From: Lates calcarifer
Lineage: Eukaryota; Chordata; Actinopteri; Centropomidae
Assembly: GCF_001640805.2 (NCBI RefSeq)
Contig: NC_066843.1
Coordinates: forward strand, 1,583,777-1,647,776
Reading direction: 5' to 3'
DNA length: 64,000 bases
Part shown: positions 10,111 to 23,959 of the stretch, in pieces
Layout: every line of letters begins with the position of its first letter
Numbering within the stretch: the first letter of the stretch is position 1
Made by a program: the position numbers and the translations under genes
The notes under the pieces: model-generated
Databases searched by the model: none
Told to the model about the DNA's origin: nothing
What the model saw: only the letters and a program-made list of their open reading frames with translations

Positions 10111-13100
10111 ACTGCATTAATGCTGCTGATAAAAAATGTTTCCTGACACAAAGCCTGCAGGTTTCAAATTGATATGTCGGCCAGAATAAAGACGGCGTCA
10201 GAGCAGGAGTAAATCATCTCTTGGTTTCCTGCTGCGGTTCTGATAACCTTTTCCTGTTCTCATTAACAGATTATAGATGTTCCCCTTTTTTGAAATCTGT
10301 CATGGTTTCATCTCAGTGTGATTAAAAGCCCATCAAAGACTGATGGACCTGCGTCGCTGTTTGTAGCTCCCACATTCATCTTTGTAACTGATCTTAAGTC
10401 ATTAAGTTTGGTAAATATTAAAGTCCTTTGAGGTTCTGATCTCCTGGACAATAAGTGTAGCTGCTATTTAAAAAAAAATACTTAGAAATCACCTGTTAAT
10501 TTTCTCACTTCATGTCTGGTTTACAAGACATATCTCACCTAAAAGGTATGAAGGTGTGGATGAGAATAGCATGTAAACACGTCAGGTGTGTTACTATAAA
10601 AACTGAAGCTGACAATCTTCAATTAGCCTCTACATAACAACGTGTCAGGGAAAATTATAGTCCATCATTCAAGTCTCAGTGACGTGTCTTGTGATACTAG
10701 TTCTAGGAAAGGTGTGAAGAATAAAATCCCTGCGCTGAAAGAGGAAACGCAGGATGAAAACTTCCTGCTCTCAGCTTTATTTAGTGACTGTCATCAGCAG
10801 AAAACTGACAGAAGTGGTCATTGTTGAAATGCTAAAGATAAATGTGAAAACCCAGTGTAACAGGAGCACACTCAGTTTAACATTAATCACCGTGAGCCTC
10901 TAATCAGACAAAGGATTTTTACAGATGTAAAAAAACAAACAAGCTGGTAGGGATTTTGGCGAGCGACAATCATGGCCAAACTTTACAGTTGTCATTTCCA
11001 GTTTGTGCACAACAGCTGTGTTCAATTTGAGACGACGACGTCAAAAAGGTTTTGTTTTAAGCAGCCAGCGTGTCCACGTCGTGTTTTACGTGTGTCATAT
11101 AAAGAATAATACTTAGATCTCCTACTGTCTGTTACTCACTCAGGTATTTCATCTCTAGCTCTAATGCTGGTGGGAAAAGGTTGAATAATGCATGATTTCA
11201 TTCACTAAACGGAATAAAACACTCCTGTTTCTGTTGGAGGAACCTGCTGTGAGGTTGCTTCAGTTTGTGTCCACATCCTCCAGAATCCTGAGTGTATTTA
11301 AACACTGAAACCTTTCCGGTCGGCAGCACAGAGAGTGTTAGCGTCTTAGCATGGTTTCAGTGGGAACATGCAGCCCACACAGCTGCCTGCTCGCCTCACT
11401 GTGTCTCTGCTGCCTGCTGCTGTTGTCTGCCTCGTCCTCCACAGAGAACAGAGAATCATTCAACACGTCCCGCAGAGCCGGAGATGAAGGACGCCGCTTC
11501 AGATGAGCACAGGTGGAAATGGACCGCGATGTTCTTCTCCAGCAGGAGTAAAAGAAGGGCTGCAGCAGCTGATAAAAGTTTCACCATCAGCTGGCTAGAT
11601 TTTCTAACAACATCTTGAAAAAACCTCAGCTACTTTCCCTAGAAGAGAGGCAGTAGCATAGAAGTAAGACGAGGCTAAAGCAGCCAGCCGCAGGCCTACA
11701 GTATCATGATGAACAGCTTGTCTGAACTCTACCTGCTGCCATAATGGGTGTAACCTGCATGAGAAGGTAGAAATGATAGTAATAATAATAGAAATTCAAA
11801 ATATCTGATCTGAAATCTGCAGTGTTTAGATGAACTGTAGGTGCAGGTCAGTAACGGTCTGCCGGCGCTGCTGTTCTCCCAGCGTTGCCTTATCTTTTCT
11901 GATGACACTCTGCTGACACAGACGAGTCATCGGGTCAAAGCGCGGCTGAACCTGCAGCCGCCATCTGCTGAGTCCCGAGCTCCGCCCTTAGAGGGACACA
12001 CAAACCAGGACAGAGTCTTACCCCGTACAACCTCCCGCCTCTGGGAGTCAGGGGGGATAAAGAGTTCAGTTTGTACCCACTGCACCGCATCAGCACAAAT
12101 TCACAGAATTGCATCAGACCTCCTGTTTCGTATTTTCATGCAGAGCGGCTGTGTCACATCTCATCCTTAACGATAATAAAGATTCATCACATATAAAGCA
12201 GTTGAAAGAGTTTGACCAGGATCTGACAGACAGAGGAGGCAGCTTTAGTTTCTCAACATCCTCGAGCGCCGAGCTTCTCTTTTGTTAATTTGAGATGAAA
12301 TATTTGATAAGTGCTCTTTATTGTCAAGGCTGGATGGAAAGCATGTGACTGTGTGGGCCTGTTTTGTCAGACTGAAGGCTGATGTGATTGTACCTCTACT
12401 CACCACCTGTTTCTATTTCTCAAGTACAATTTTGTACTTTAATTACTGCAACCAAATTATATCAGACCTTTGCTTGTAATTATCTGTTTCAGTAGCACAG
12501 TATTAATGCGCCTCTTATTTTTAATTTGTTGCACAGAGGAGACGAACAGATTCAGTGATCTGGTTTTGGTGCATGCATCTGTTTGTGCTTCTCTTTGCTG
12601 CTGTCGAGTCACACGTCTTAGTCTTATCATACATTTTTGTGGTTGCCTCATCAGTCCCACCTCTCACATTTCCTTTGTCTGATCAGCTGTCGTGGGTGGC
12701 TTTTGCAAATTAGTCTGATTCCTCTCTTCATTTCAGCAACATCTTCTGGAGGTTTTCCCTCAACAGACCTTGCAGACACAAGTTTTTTTGGTTTTTACGT
12801 TCTCTGTGTTCGGTTTCGTCACCTACAGGCTACTACAGCAGCAAAACATAGCTCTCGACGTTCTCTGATCTGAGACGGCTTTTAGCACATCACAGAGCTG
12901 TTTATGTGAGGCTTGTTTTCAGACTGATACTCTTCCATTCGCTGTTGAAGAACATCCTCCCACTCTGCGCTGTGATTATTGTGTTGGTCAGACATCAGAA
13001 GATGGTACAGAAATAGCATTTATTATTAAAGGTGGAGGTGGAGGATCGGTGAGGGTTAAGCTGACTGCTCAGAGCTGCTGGTTACAATTTCATCCTGGTG

Positions 13101-16100
13101 AGCAGAGGATGCAAAAGAAAATGGTCAGAGAAGGTTTAAGTGAGCACGTAAGTCAGCCGTCATCTGATTAGAGGCTGATTGGCTCAGAGGCGAGCGGTGT
13201 AAATATATATATATAGTGTGAAACTAGGTCGCCTTAACCAGAATACGTAAGAGTGACAGCATGAACTCTTCTCTCCTTTGAACTCGCCACAGTCAGTGGA
13301 GACGATGTTGCCTAGAAACAGAGAAACTGCTTATTCCTCAGTTGTCCACGGTTTCACAATTTTGTTGTGAATGACAATCATCACAAGTGATCAGTGTGTG
13401 TGAAGACACTAACACACATTCAGGGGAAACAAAGACACACAACAGTGGTGTTACTTAGTGCAGTTCTTTACGTTATGTCACTCAACCAGTTACTACTTCC
13501 TCTCACATGTTTCTGCCATGATCTTAATGAGATGACATAAGTCTGGGTTATGAGAACAAAGACGAATCCTTTATTCTTGATTCAGTACACCTGTCGTCGT
13601 AACCTGTGATGATCTAAAGTGCCCTCCGACACATTTAGGTGGCTTGTTAAGATTTCCAGGACACGGAGGGATTTACGTCGTAATCCTCGCATCAGCTGGT
13701 CAAAGCCAGTCGCCTATTTTTGCCCTCCTGATACTACACTACTATTCCTGTAGTGTTTTTAATTGTGGCTGATCACTTCTGCAGGAATACAACCTGCACA
13801 GTGTCTGCTTATCATGGGAAACATTAAAACTACATGTGTGCATTCATCTGGTAGTTTAAGTACAGGGTGAGTGTTGCAGTAGCTGCATCAAAACCAGGTG
13901 CAAAAATACACACAAATTAATAAATACACACAATCTGAAGGTGTCACTTTGGGATGTTGGAATTATAATTGACACTTTCCTCTTTACTCAAAGTTATCTC
14001 CTGATTCAGTTGATACTGACGTCACTTTAGAAGCCAAACCTCCAGCTTTTTGTCCTCTGAAAAAGGTCCCAAAAATACAAAAAGATCGAATAAAAAAAAA
14101 ATGGAAGTTGCTCATATTTCAGAGGGACAGGCCTAAACCGTCTGTAATCTTCAGTGCTGCAGGGGAGAGATTATAAAAAGACTGAAGGCAACAAACAGAG
14201 ATACTGTGCCAAATATGTTCATATACGTTCACATTTTATCAACCTTCCTGTAAATGCATTCGCTGTTTATCCATTCAAACCACATAAAGTGAATGGATAT
14301 CTTAGTTTTGTATCTGGTTCATAAAACCCAGTTGATCCGCATTCTTAAAGACTTCCTGTTACACACTCTGTGTATCTCAGAGCAGAGACGGCTCCATGGC
14401 AACTAAATGCTCGTTAGTTGTTAGCGCTGTGACATTAGCGCCTGTGTGAATCACTTGGCCTGAAGGCTGCCTGGCGAGCCTCCACAGGGCTTCCGTGACA
14501 ACACCAGACAGCCGGAGGACAACCCCCCCCCCCCCCACACACACAGTCACACACACACACACACACACTCTCTCTCACACTCACACTCACACAGCTCAGC
14601 GTGCAGCTCCTTCATCCCTCCTCTTCTCCAAAGCCTCGGTTGGCTCTGCAGACGCCGGCCTGGCTCGGCTCTGGGTGCCTGAAGGCAGGAGGACGGTACC
14701 GCTAGGGCAGCAGCTGCTGTTGCCGTACCAACACTGGTACACCGGAAATAACAGACGGGCCTGAAGAGCCTGCAGGACACTGTGTGCTCCGTCCATTCAA
14801 ACGGACCGTCAAACACTGCATCACTCACCACATTTACCTCGGAGAGAATTCACTTCTTAACCCATTTAACTAAACAGACCCGTTCTAAGTAGACCTGTGT
14901 AAATATTATCCAATTATGAAGAATCCAGTTAAGACACTTGGCTGTGTCCCACATTAAACCAGTTCCTGCGGCACGGAAACTTCTCTCACCTTTGGTTCAG
15001 TCCAAGCAGGGCTTACACTGGAGTTCAGCCAACAGATGGATTACTAAGTGCATGAAAACACGGTGAGCCTTCGCTGCTCATTCACACTTTTCACGGCATC
15101 TTTTCAGTCTACATGTGAGCAGTCGACAGGCCTGCAGACTGCTGCGTGTCAACCTGAGATAATCAATCCACCCAAAACCACAACAGGCAAATGAAGCAGC
15201 AGAGGTTCAGATGAATTACCATCAAATGCAAAAAGTCGTCACTGGCAGCATTCAGTGCCACTGCGGGAAGTAAAATGCAAACAATGTGGTGGTTAAGGTG
15301 GTTGGGTGTTTCCAAACTGGCATCCTTGTTTAACAGACTGATCACAGGAGCATGACTTCGATCCTGTCCTCACCTGCACTGTGAGATTTCAATCATCATC
15401 ACCACAAAGTGGTTTCTTTTAAACAGAGCTTCACCACACAGTGTTGATAGTGAACATTTTGCACATGTTTTTTAAAGTATATTTTATTTATGCCAAATGG
15501 TTGCTTTTGAGTACCTGAGCTGGTATGAGTCAGTCGCTCTTTGTGAGTGGGAGCATGAATAACTAAAGGTTCCTACGCTTCCCTTTTCCAGTCTGTAGTT
15601 ATTACTTTGCCCTCAGACTTCTAGATACAAAATACTGACACCTGAACGTTGCAACCAGATGAGATTATTGAACATTTCACCGTGGACATTTATCTGTTAT
15701 AACAAAGTCTGCTCCTCTGGGTTCAGGCTGGCAGCAGGGATTGGTTCCCATTGATCAAATAAGAGCATTCGTGAGATCTGATAGTGATGTTGGTGATAAG
15801 GTCGGAGTTTCAGTTTTTCAGAAAGGTGCTGGGTGGGGTTGAGGTCAGGGTTCTGTATTTCAACCAGAAATAAATTGGTTCAGAACCTGAATCGTCAGTT
15901 TCCAGCTGGAGCAGGTTGGAAAAACTGGCGACAAAGGAGAAGACGTGTGAGGAAATCATAGGACGAAAAGAGCGTGCAGTCATCTGCAAAACAAACATCA
16001 ATAATGTGATTTAATCAATGCGATCCATCATCGTGCTGCTACTACAGCGGTTCTGCTCAAAACCGGTGGAAGTGTGGGCTGGTCCGCTGGATAGCTCAAG

Positions 16101-17300
16101 GGTTCCAAGAATCCTGAATGGAACCGGTTCAAGCAGCTTTAAGGGGAAAAAGGAAACTGCGAGGATCAAACGGTGAACACACTGTTTCATGTAGCCTGTT
16201 CTTCTACACTGGTGCACGGATGTAACAAGATGTAAGACAAAGTCATTGTTTTACAAGTCACAAGGAAGCGTCAGGTCTTGGCAGGTCAAAGGACGAGACA
16301 AACAAGTCCAAATCAAGAGCCGGGACCAAGACCTAAACAAGTCATTATGTGCCTTTTAAATGCAACAGGTATTTAGTAAATTTAACGAATTAATGAAAAG
16401 TAAAGTTGCAGGTTCACAGCTCTGTTGATAACTGCTGCTCTCATGATGTCCATCAACAAATCAATCAAAGCCACCTGAAGTTAACTGTGGTGGATAATCA
16501 CATGCTCTCTAATTACAGATTCATTCCCTCACTGAGGGATGCCTCGGCTCAACACCAGTGACTTCAATCAGCTGCACAGTGGAATGGGAGCAGACAGCAG
16601 TGGTTTAATGAGGCGCTCTGCTGGGTCCAGATTGTTTACGCTCTGTGTCATGGAAAAATGAGAGGGGCTAAATTGAAATGGTCTGCTGTGGCGTGCGGAC
16701 GTCCACTGCCTGTTTTCCTGCCTCTACTTTCTGACTCACTGTACACTGGCACACAGGCCTGCAACAGCCACACAACAGGTTTTTTTGTTTATGTGAGAGG
16801 AAGAGAGAATGTGGAGAGAGAGTAAAGAAGAACAGGGAGGGGAGAAGAGAGAGAGAGGGATGCAAAATAAGAGAGAGAAAGGAGATGAGATAGAGGCATG
16901 TGCTTGGAAACGTGTCTGTCCATGCTGACAGCATGTGACTCGGTACAAGTCAGTGTGTGTGCGTGGGTCTCCGTCTTTCTCTCTCTGCTTGTTGATCTTC
17001 ACCAGAACCATGGTTTTTGACGGCTCATGCAGACTGTGAATGAACTCTCATCCCCCCCCCCCCCCTCCCCTTCCTCCTCACAGGTGTATTGTGTGCCACA
17101 TGAAAAGCGGCGAGGTGAGTAGATGGAGATGATGATGAATATCGAATGACGAGCTCGGAGAGGGGGAGAAAACAGATTCAGATGTTTCTCTGAAAATCGA
17201 AATGTAGTAATTATATCTGCTTTAATCTAGTTATATACTTTATAACTGAAGCAAGGCAACTTTCACACTTGCAGACTAAAACATCAGATGGTTCAAGTTG
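10111..17300. other. Intergenic, no gene recognised
   Basis: Unique A/T-rich DNA. Visible items are TGACGTCA at 14017, a C14 run plus (CA)n at 14523-14590, a (TA)n at about 13204-13215, a possible degraded repeat with GAACCGGTTC words at about 15880-16145, a GA-rich tract at 16795-16890 and a C14 run at 17052-17065. Short open frames here have no recognisable protein features. Confidence 0.45.
14523..14590. repeat. Poly(C) run and (CA)n/(CT)n microsatellite
   Basis: C14 at 14523-14536 runs straight into (CA)n and mixed CACT repeats to about 14590. Confidence 0.9.
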
Positions 17301-17309
17301 GTTTTTATT

Positions 17310-17390
17310 TCTTTTTTTATGGGATTCATCCTCTGGGAACCAAATTTCATGACAATCCACTCACTAGTTGTTAAGAAGAACAACTTCTGC
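17310..17390 (+). repeat. Fragment of a percomorph interspersed repeat
   Basis: GGGATTCATCCTCTGGGAACC and CCAAATTTCATGACAATCCA then AGTTGTTAAG match the family whose reverse-oriented, longer copy is at 60835-61128. Confidence 0.6.
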
Positions 17391-17689
17391 CAGCGAGGCC
17401 ACGACACAGCATATGATTCATATCATTTTCATCAAACCATTTAGTGAGCCCTTGTGCCATGAATGGAGGCATTCAGATTCATGATGTTTCCTCACTCACT
17501 TATCCAGGTTTTTCCTTGAATTGTCTTAATTTGATATAATACTGATGAGACAAGTAAATTTCCCACAAGTGGGATAAATAAAGTCTAAAAGTCTTAAGAC
17601 GTCCACTTTTCTTAACTGAAAAGATCTGCTGCAGAGAGTTGACTGTAAGATTAGAGGTTAATGGAAACAAACAAACTGTCGCTCAGCTC

Positions 17690-17930
17690 TCAGCTTTAAT
17701 TAGCAAAAAGGCAAAAATTAGGCAAAGTCCCATTTCCACAGTACTTTATGAAATTGAATTTCAAAACCACTGTTAATTACTTGCTCTCGTCAGAGCTGCC
17801 AAATCATTAATTCGAGTGTGACTCTGCTGTAACAAAAATGACTGCGCTCTCGCAGAGAGAATAATCGCTTTAATGGATGAAAATTCTCTTCACATCATTT
17901 TGTCCAGTGCAATATTTGATTCAGACAGTC
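17690..17930. other. Candidate conserved non-coding element upstream of hlf
   Basis: A 240-bp block with TTTAATTAGC, AAAATTAGGC, TTGAATTTCAAAACC, GTTAATTAC, CATTAATTCG and CGCTTTAATGG, free of simple repeats and with evenly mixed composition, 6.5 kb upstream of the hlf promoter. This is the most enhancer-like stretch in the window by texture. No alignment could be made. Confidence 0.35.
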
Positions 17931-18079
17931 TGAGCTCTCTAAAAACAACACATTCCCTTTGTAACCGACAGTTTTGAAGCTTATATGTTTCCTTATTTTT
18001 AACATTGTTTGCAGCAGAACCCCCCCCTCCCTCTATAAATGGACTGACAGCACATTACAGGCTCCAGAAATACACTGTA

Positions 18080-18240
18080 ACTGTCAGCCACTCGGCTTCA
18101 CCTGCAGCCCTCTCCATGTGTGTGTGGGCATCCGAGTGTACGGCGGCGAGCGGAGCGATGTGAGTGTTTTAATGCAGCGCGTGGGATGTGCAGATGAACA
18201 CCTCAACATCTCTCACCTGCTGGCGAGTGGAGATGATGAG
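18080..18240 (+). other. GC-rich open block ending at a strong donor-like site
   Basis: An open frame (QPLGFTCSPL, then VYGGERSDVSVLMQRVG and ISHLLASGDDEQ) ends at CAG|GTAGGT, a near-perfect splice donor at 18243. No homology is recognised, and no matching acceptor or following exon was found. It could be an exon of a lineage-specific transcript or chance. Confidence 0.15.
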
Positions 18241-19549
18241 CAGGTAGGTGGAGAGTCAGAGCCATTACTGCTGATTCTGTCTCTGCAGGAAGCCTGAAGC
18301 AGAGCAGGGAAACACACGAGATTGTTTCCTTGTTTGGCAGAATGTGGTTGGAGGTAATTATCCTGCCATACCATAAACATGCATCGTGTTTGGTTCAGAG
18401 GGGGAGAGGAGGGATTTGGGCCCTGAAAGGAGCTAAAACAGGGTAAATGATACGAGTGCAACCATGATTTACAGCCATAAGATTCATTAGTTGATGCATC
18501 AAGCAGATCACGTTTCATAAGGTGTTTTCTCTCCTTGGCGAGGTTACCAGGAAAAACATGAACCTGACACTCGGCCCTCGTCACGAATCGGCCTTTTTCC
18601 TGAATCGGGGTTTTGTTGAAGACTTTCCAGTGAAATCAAATCTTGTTAAAGTGTTCCTCATGGCCCAGTTCTGTTTCCTGTTAAACGCTGTCACTGCACA
18701 CAGGAGACCCAACGACGCAAGGACGTGTTTTTCAAATCGATACCATCTGCAGCAGAGTGCAAGGTTTGGTTTTTGAGAACAAGAAAGCTTGTGGAGGGAA
18801 ATCATCACTGTGGGGTGACTTTAAACTATTACAGCTATGAGGGGAGGACAAAATAACAGACACATGTCGCAGCAGAAGAGGCCTGCAGTGAGTTTGGTAA
18901 ACCTCTAAATGTTTTTATTTCCATTGAGACTGATGATTCATGTTAGTGGTGTTGTAGTGCAATTAGTTTGTGAGACCCCTCAACTGGAAACTGATTCGTG
19001 GGTGGTGTCTTTTTTTTATTGTAGCCTTTCCAAAACCTAAAAAAAAAAAAAGATGGAATAGTGAGTTTTTCTGCTCGAAGCAATGAAAACACTGCTGCTA
19101 TAACAGTCTCCACTCCTCTGGTTTCAGGCTCTCCAGAGTTTGAACTCGGCTGCAGAGATTCATTCTGATGCTGTGTGATAAGACCTGACTCCACCTCATC
19201 CCACATGTTCTTTATGGATTTACTATGGATGTTCTTACTACTTACTTTTCTAATCTCTGTAAAGAATGCACCTTTGTGAATGTGGTTAAGAGGCTGAGAG
19301 TCAGTTCTCTCTTTGGTTTAACTTCCAAAACAGAAAACAGGCCTGAAACCTGCACAGTGTGCAGCTCGTGCAGTTTTACCAGCGTTACAAACCTATCAGG
19401 TAATTATACTGAAGTCCTGTGAGTGTCAGATACTCTACAAACAGAGAGTCCGAGTGAAACAGTTTGCCCTGGGACAGTCATGTAGTTTCAGATGCTGCTG
19501 TTAAAAGCGAGGGATAACCGCCTGAGTCTGTGTAATTGTTTCGCTAAGT

Positions 19550-19559
19550 GTTACGTAAC
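19550..19559. promoter_or_regulatory. Perfect palindromic PAR-bZIP site upstream of hlf
   Basis: GTTACGTAAC is its own reverse complement and a full match to RTTAYGTAAY. It lies about 4.5 kb upstream of the hlf promoter, close to a (CAG)n tract. C/EBP and E4BP4/NFIL3 proteins can also bind this type of site. Confidence 0.45.
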
Positions 19560-19591
19560 AGGAACGGTTTTGTTGCAGATTCAGGATCATT

Positions 19592-19611
19592 GCAGCAGCA
19601 GCAGCAGCAGG
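19592..19611 (+). repeat. (GCA)n triplet tract
   Basis: Uninterrupted GCA/CAG repeat of about six and a half units, 33 bp after the palindromic PAR-bZIP site. Confidence 0.9.
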
Positions 19612-22600
19612 CTTAGAGCCTCAGTGCTGCTGGATTATTCCACTGTCTTTCATCAAGCTCGTTCAAATCCCCTCCTCCTTCTGTTATCCTATTTCTCAGA
19701 AAGTAGAAAACTTGATTGACATCACTTAACCTGTTTATTTATTGCTTATTTATCCTTTCACATCGTCACGACTGATTAAATGCACTGAGCCTGTCGTGTG
19801 AGCGGATGATTTCTCTTTTGTAACGCTTAGAGAAGACAAAGGTCGATTTTCTTTGCTCAGATATGTGAGCGATGATAGTTGGTGTGACACACCTGTCCAC
19901 ATACTTCAGTGTAGTTTGGGTCTGTGTGGTTGTTTTTCCTGGTGTGGCTCCTTAATTCCAGTGAAGAGAAATCCTAGTGCAGCAGCACAGTGATACTCAG
20001 ACAATAGTGAACTTCCAGCTTTGTTGCAACAGTTTGGGGAAGGCCCCTTCCTGTTTGAACATGACTGTGCCCCTGTGCTCAAAGCCATGAGTCAATTACC
20101 AGCCAAGTGACTGAACCCACTGACCGAAGCCTCGTTAAACCACTAATAATCGAGCCTTTAGAGTCGTCTTAATAATGGTGGTTATGATAAATGCAGGATG
20201 TTTTTACATACATACATTTTATCATCACTGTGTCATATAATCTTACACATAAGGAAGCACTGTTAATGACAGTGATGCAGGTTTATTGAGCAACCAGACC
20301 AAGAAGTGATGCATTTAAAAAAAGCAGAGGGAAGTGCTGAGAGGTCGGTCATCACTGCGTCTGTAATTTAATCCTGAAAAGAAGATTATACTGATCAGTT
20401 TGCTGTTGTCTGTCTTACAGCTTCAGCCCCAACTATTTAGAAAATGAATGGATCGGATGAATAAGAGAAAATTACAACTTCCAGAAACAGTGTTTTTGTC
20501 ACCTGTAGTGTTGGCTGTGTGTTAGCACAGTAAACTCACCTGTTCACACTCTCACCTCCTAAAAACTGGGTCCCAGTTTGTTACACAAACTTCAGCATCA
20601 ACAGTTTATTTAGTTATTATCTCGGTAACAAGTCGTTCCTTCGGGACTGTTGTGAATCGAGACATGCCCTCAGAAGTATTGTAGGTAAGATGGTGTGTGT
20701 GTGTGTAGCATGTGCTTTTCCTGAGAATTGTGTGTGTTCGCAGCCGTCCTGAATGTTCACATAAAATCTCATAATGTTCCCTGTAAGCTCTGATAATGTT
20801 ATGAGGGAAACATTTCCCCAGATGTTTCTGCATTTGAAGAAAACTCCTGCAGCAAACACAGTTTCACAGGAACTTTGTCTTTCTCGCTTTCACGTCGGTG
20901 CTCAGTCAGCATGAGCAAACGAGCGGAGCTGCTGTTTATCTGAGTTTTATAACTGTTTCTTATGACACTTTAAAAGGATTTAGCGACATAAAAAGATTTT
21001 TCTTATCTGTACAGCAAACATCGTAATGAAACAGATATCTTATGAAGATCTGACACTGGCACTGAGCAGCAGTTACTCTGTTAGACTGTGTAATCCCCTC
21101 TGCCTCCACACACAGCTCTTTGTAGTCCACTGTCACAGTCTGAAATCACATTTTCTTACGGCTGAAGATCTTTTGAATTTGTCTTTTTATGTGTCCTTGA
21201 CTAACTCTGCCGCAGTGATTCAGGGGCATGCCGCTGCGTTCAGCTGACCGCTTTCATACAACGCGTGTTTTGTTCAGCTCATACGTCACAACTTTCCTTT
21301 CAAACTGTTTTCTCACAGTTAGAAACACACACAGCGTCAAACACCTAAACTGCAAGGAGTGACTGAGGAATGTTTTAGAGCTCGTCTGTTTACCTGCAAC
21401 CGATCAGGCCCATGTGACCCCATCTATACATGGACCCTGACCTTTAACCTTTGACTTTAAATCACTCATTTATCTTAGGAGGAGCGTTTCAGTTCTTCCT
21501 GCAGACTCAAAAATAGCTGTTGCCTCAAGTGATTTGTTGAAAATGTAGAACTCCTCACCCACAGCTGGGGTGATATTATTCTGACAGACAGAAAATAGCC
21601 AAAAAATCTTCATTATACAGATTAAGATGAGAGTTTCTGGCTGATATTTGGAGCCTTCGAAATCTTTGTCACTCAGATCTTTGAATCATGAGACTAGAAT
21701 AATATTTACAGGGATTTATTGTCTATATATCAATAAATAAATAGATCAGAAGAAGTTTGGTGACATATTCTTTATTAGTGGAAAAAAAGAAACTTTACGC
21801 TGAAGGTGAAGAGCAGTGGGCTGACAAACCACAAACATTTAGATGAATGCAGATGTGATTATTCGAGACAGCAGAGAAGGAAAGAATGATCTTGTCAGCT
21901 GATGTAGCTGCTAATAAGAAAATGATTTCTGCTGCGTATTCTTACCACCAGGTCATGATTTCTTTCCTTTCTGCTCTACTCAGAGCTCTCCTGATGTTCA
22001 GCTGCTGTGTGTGATTTTAATCCTGTTTCCTGAAACAAAGCCTATTGACCACAGTCCCACTCCAAACGGTGTATATTACCCATGATCCCCGGCTTCTGGA
22101 GCAGGAAGTGCTGTCTCTGTAACAAACACCAAACTCTGTTTCTACATCTTGATATTTCCGTCAGTTTCCTGGCTGGATATCGGAGACAAACACTGGTTTG
22201 TTAATGACGTCTAAGTCTTTTTAACTGACCTGCAGTTTAAGCTGCGGACTGTCACTCAGTCAGAGGGAGATCGAACCTGAGAAACTAAAGTAACAGAGAA
22301 ACAACAGGTGTTCAGGGAGAAATAGGCATGTATGTCATTTGGTGGCACCAATTTACATGCAACAAAATATTGCATGGTTGCCTGTTTTAATAAGAAACTT
22401 ATTATTCATATTTAAGTCAGTTAATTGAAGAAAGCCTTGGAGATGATGAAAATGTCCTTCGACAGGATAAAAAATAATGCTAGTGTCTCTTGTCTGTCTC
22501 CGTCTTCTCTATAATTCTTAGAAATATTGCACATCAACATACAGTATGTTTGGAAGTATGTACAAACACCCACATGGAGCCTCCTGGAGTCTCATTTAGA

Positions 22601-23959
22601 TGAAATAGAGCAGTGTCGTGGCAAGAAAAATAAGATCTGTGGTTCGATACGGTGTGGCATTTTCATAGGCATGAGGACAGTTTCAGATAAAAGGATTTGT
22701 CCCAGTCTGATGCTAATCCATGTCAGCACAATCTGCTCCTTTCATTAGCCTTTTGTCATATATCTCCTCATGCAACTGTTTTTTTCTCCAGCTTGTCATT
22801 CTTGTCATCTCGTGTGGAGAAGAAGCGGCGCTGACGACACAGACCAACTAATCATTAAAAACAAACAAATGGGCAGGGTGCAGCCAGGATTTTAAACTAT
22901 GACTCAGCCACTACTACTCTAGACAGCATGAGTTTCCATGTGCCACGACCTGCGCAGATAGAACTGCAGTCTGACAACACCCATTGGCTGAAAGTAGGTC
23001 AAGTTTAGATTCACGTCATTCTTCGCTGTGGCACCGACAGTGGATTTTTTCTCTCATTGTTCAGATTTACAGTTGAATACAGCAGCCCTGAGAGAGAGAG
23101 AGAGTCATGTTCATAACAAAGACATAAACAGGTTTTGGACACTGTATGCACATTTATGAACATGTCTCACCTGACATGTTTGAGAGAAAAACCTTTATGA
23201 AATTCCACTTTTAAGCTGGAAATAAAGCTGAGAAAGATTGATGATGATTTAAGAGTGTTTTCAGAGAGAATTGGCCACAGTCACAGTTTTGGAAAATGTT
23301 TTTGGTTGGGTTGAAAAAATAACACAACAACATAAAAACTAACTTTTACAGTTGAGGTGTTAATGTAGCGTGACTGAGGAGCTGCGGTCTGTTAATGGGC
23401 CTGTCCATCACAGATTTCAAATGTTGACACACCTGCTCTAAATACCTCGCAGGGCTGCAATAGTAAGAAAATTACATGGGAGCAGCTGCAACTTGAAAGC
23501 ATTTCTTAATAGGCTACACTTCATTTTATGACAGGCAGTATAAGAATGACTGATGTGTCTTAAAGGGTAACAAGTGTAAATTACTTAGTCGGTGTGTTTG
23601 TTAGAAAGATGTAAGAAAACCACAAAATCTTGTATAAACCATACAGTTTATGACATTACCAATCACATAAAAAACTAAGTTTAAGAGGTGTGTCTTACCA
23701 AGTTATCATATTCAACAATTCACATTAAAGTAAATCATTATTTCTACAACTAGCATTCCTGAGTAAAAAGTTTATTATATATATTTTAGCATTATTTTGT
23801 ACAACTCCTGAAAGTCTTTTGTAGTAATCACATCTGAAATGCAAAAATCTGAATCTAGTTTCTCCAAAAATTAATAATAATGGACAGATTATCGATGTAT
23901 CTTCAAATGGTAAATATTGTCCTATCTGTGTTTAAAAAAAAAAAAAATACTGGCTTGAG

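Larger units (their letters stand above)
17931..23959. other. Intergenic 5' flank of hlf, no gene recognised
   Basis: Holds a GC-rich open block with a good donor at 18080-18240, a (CAG)n at 19592-19611, the PAR-bZIP palindrome at 19550, a short (TG)n at about 20695-20706, (GA)n at about 23092-23104 and unique A/T-rich DNA. Open frames are short and without recognisable motifs. Confidence 0.45.

Noticed and set aside
15810..16150. Possible transposon around GAACCGGTTC words
   Set aside because: The repeated GGTTC/GAACC words are suggestive, but no terminal repeats or ordered match to a second copy could be established.
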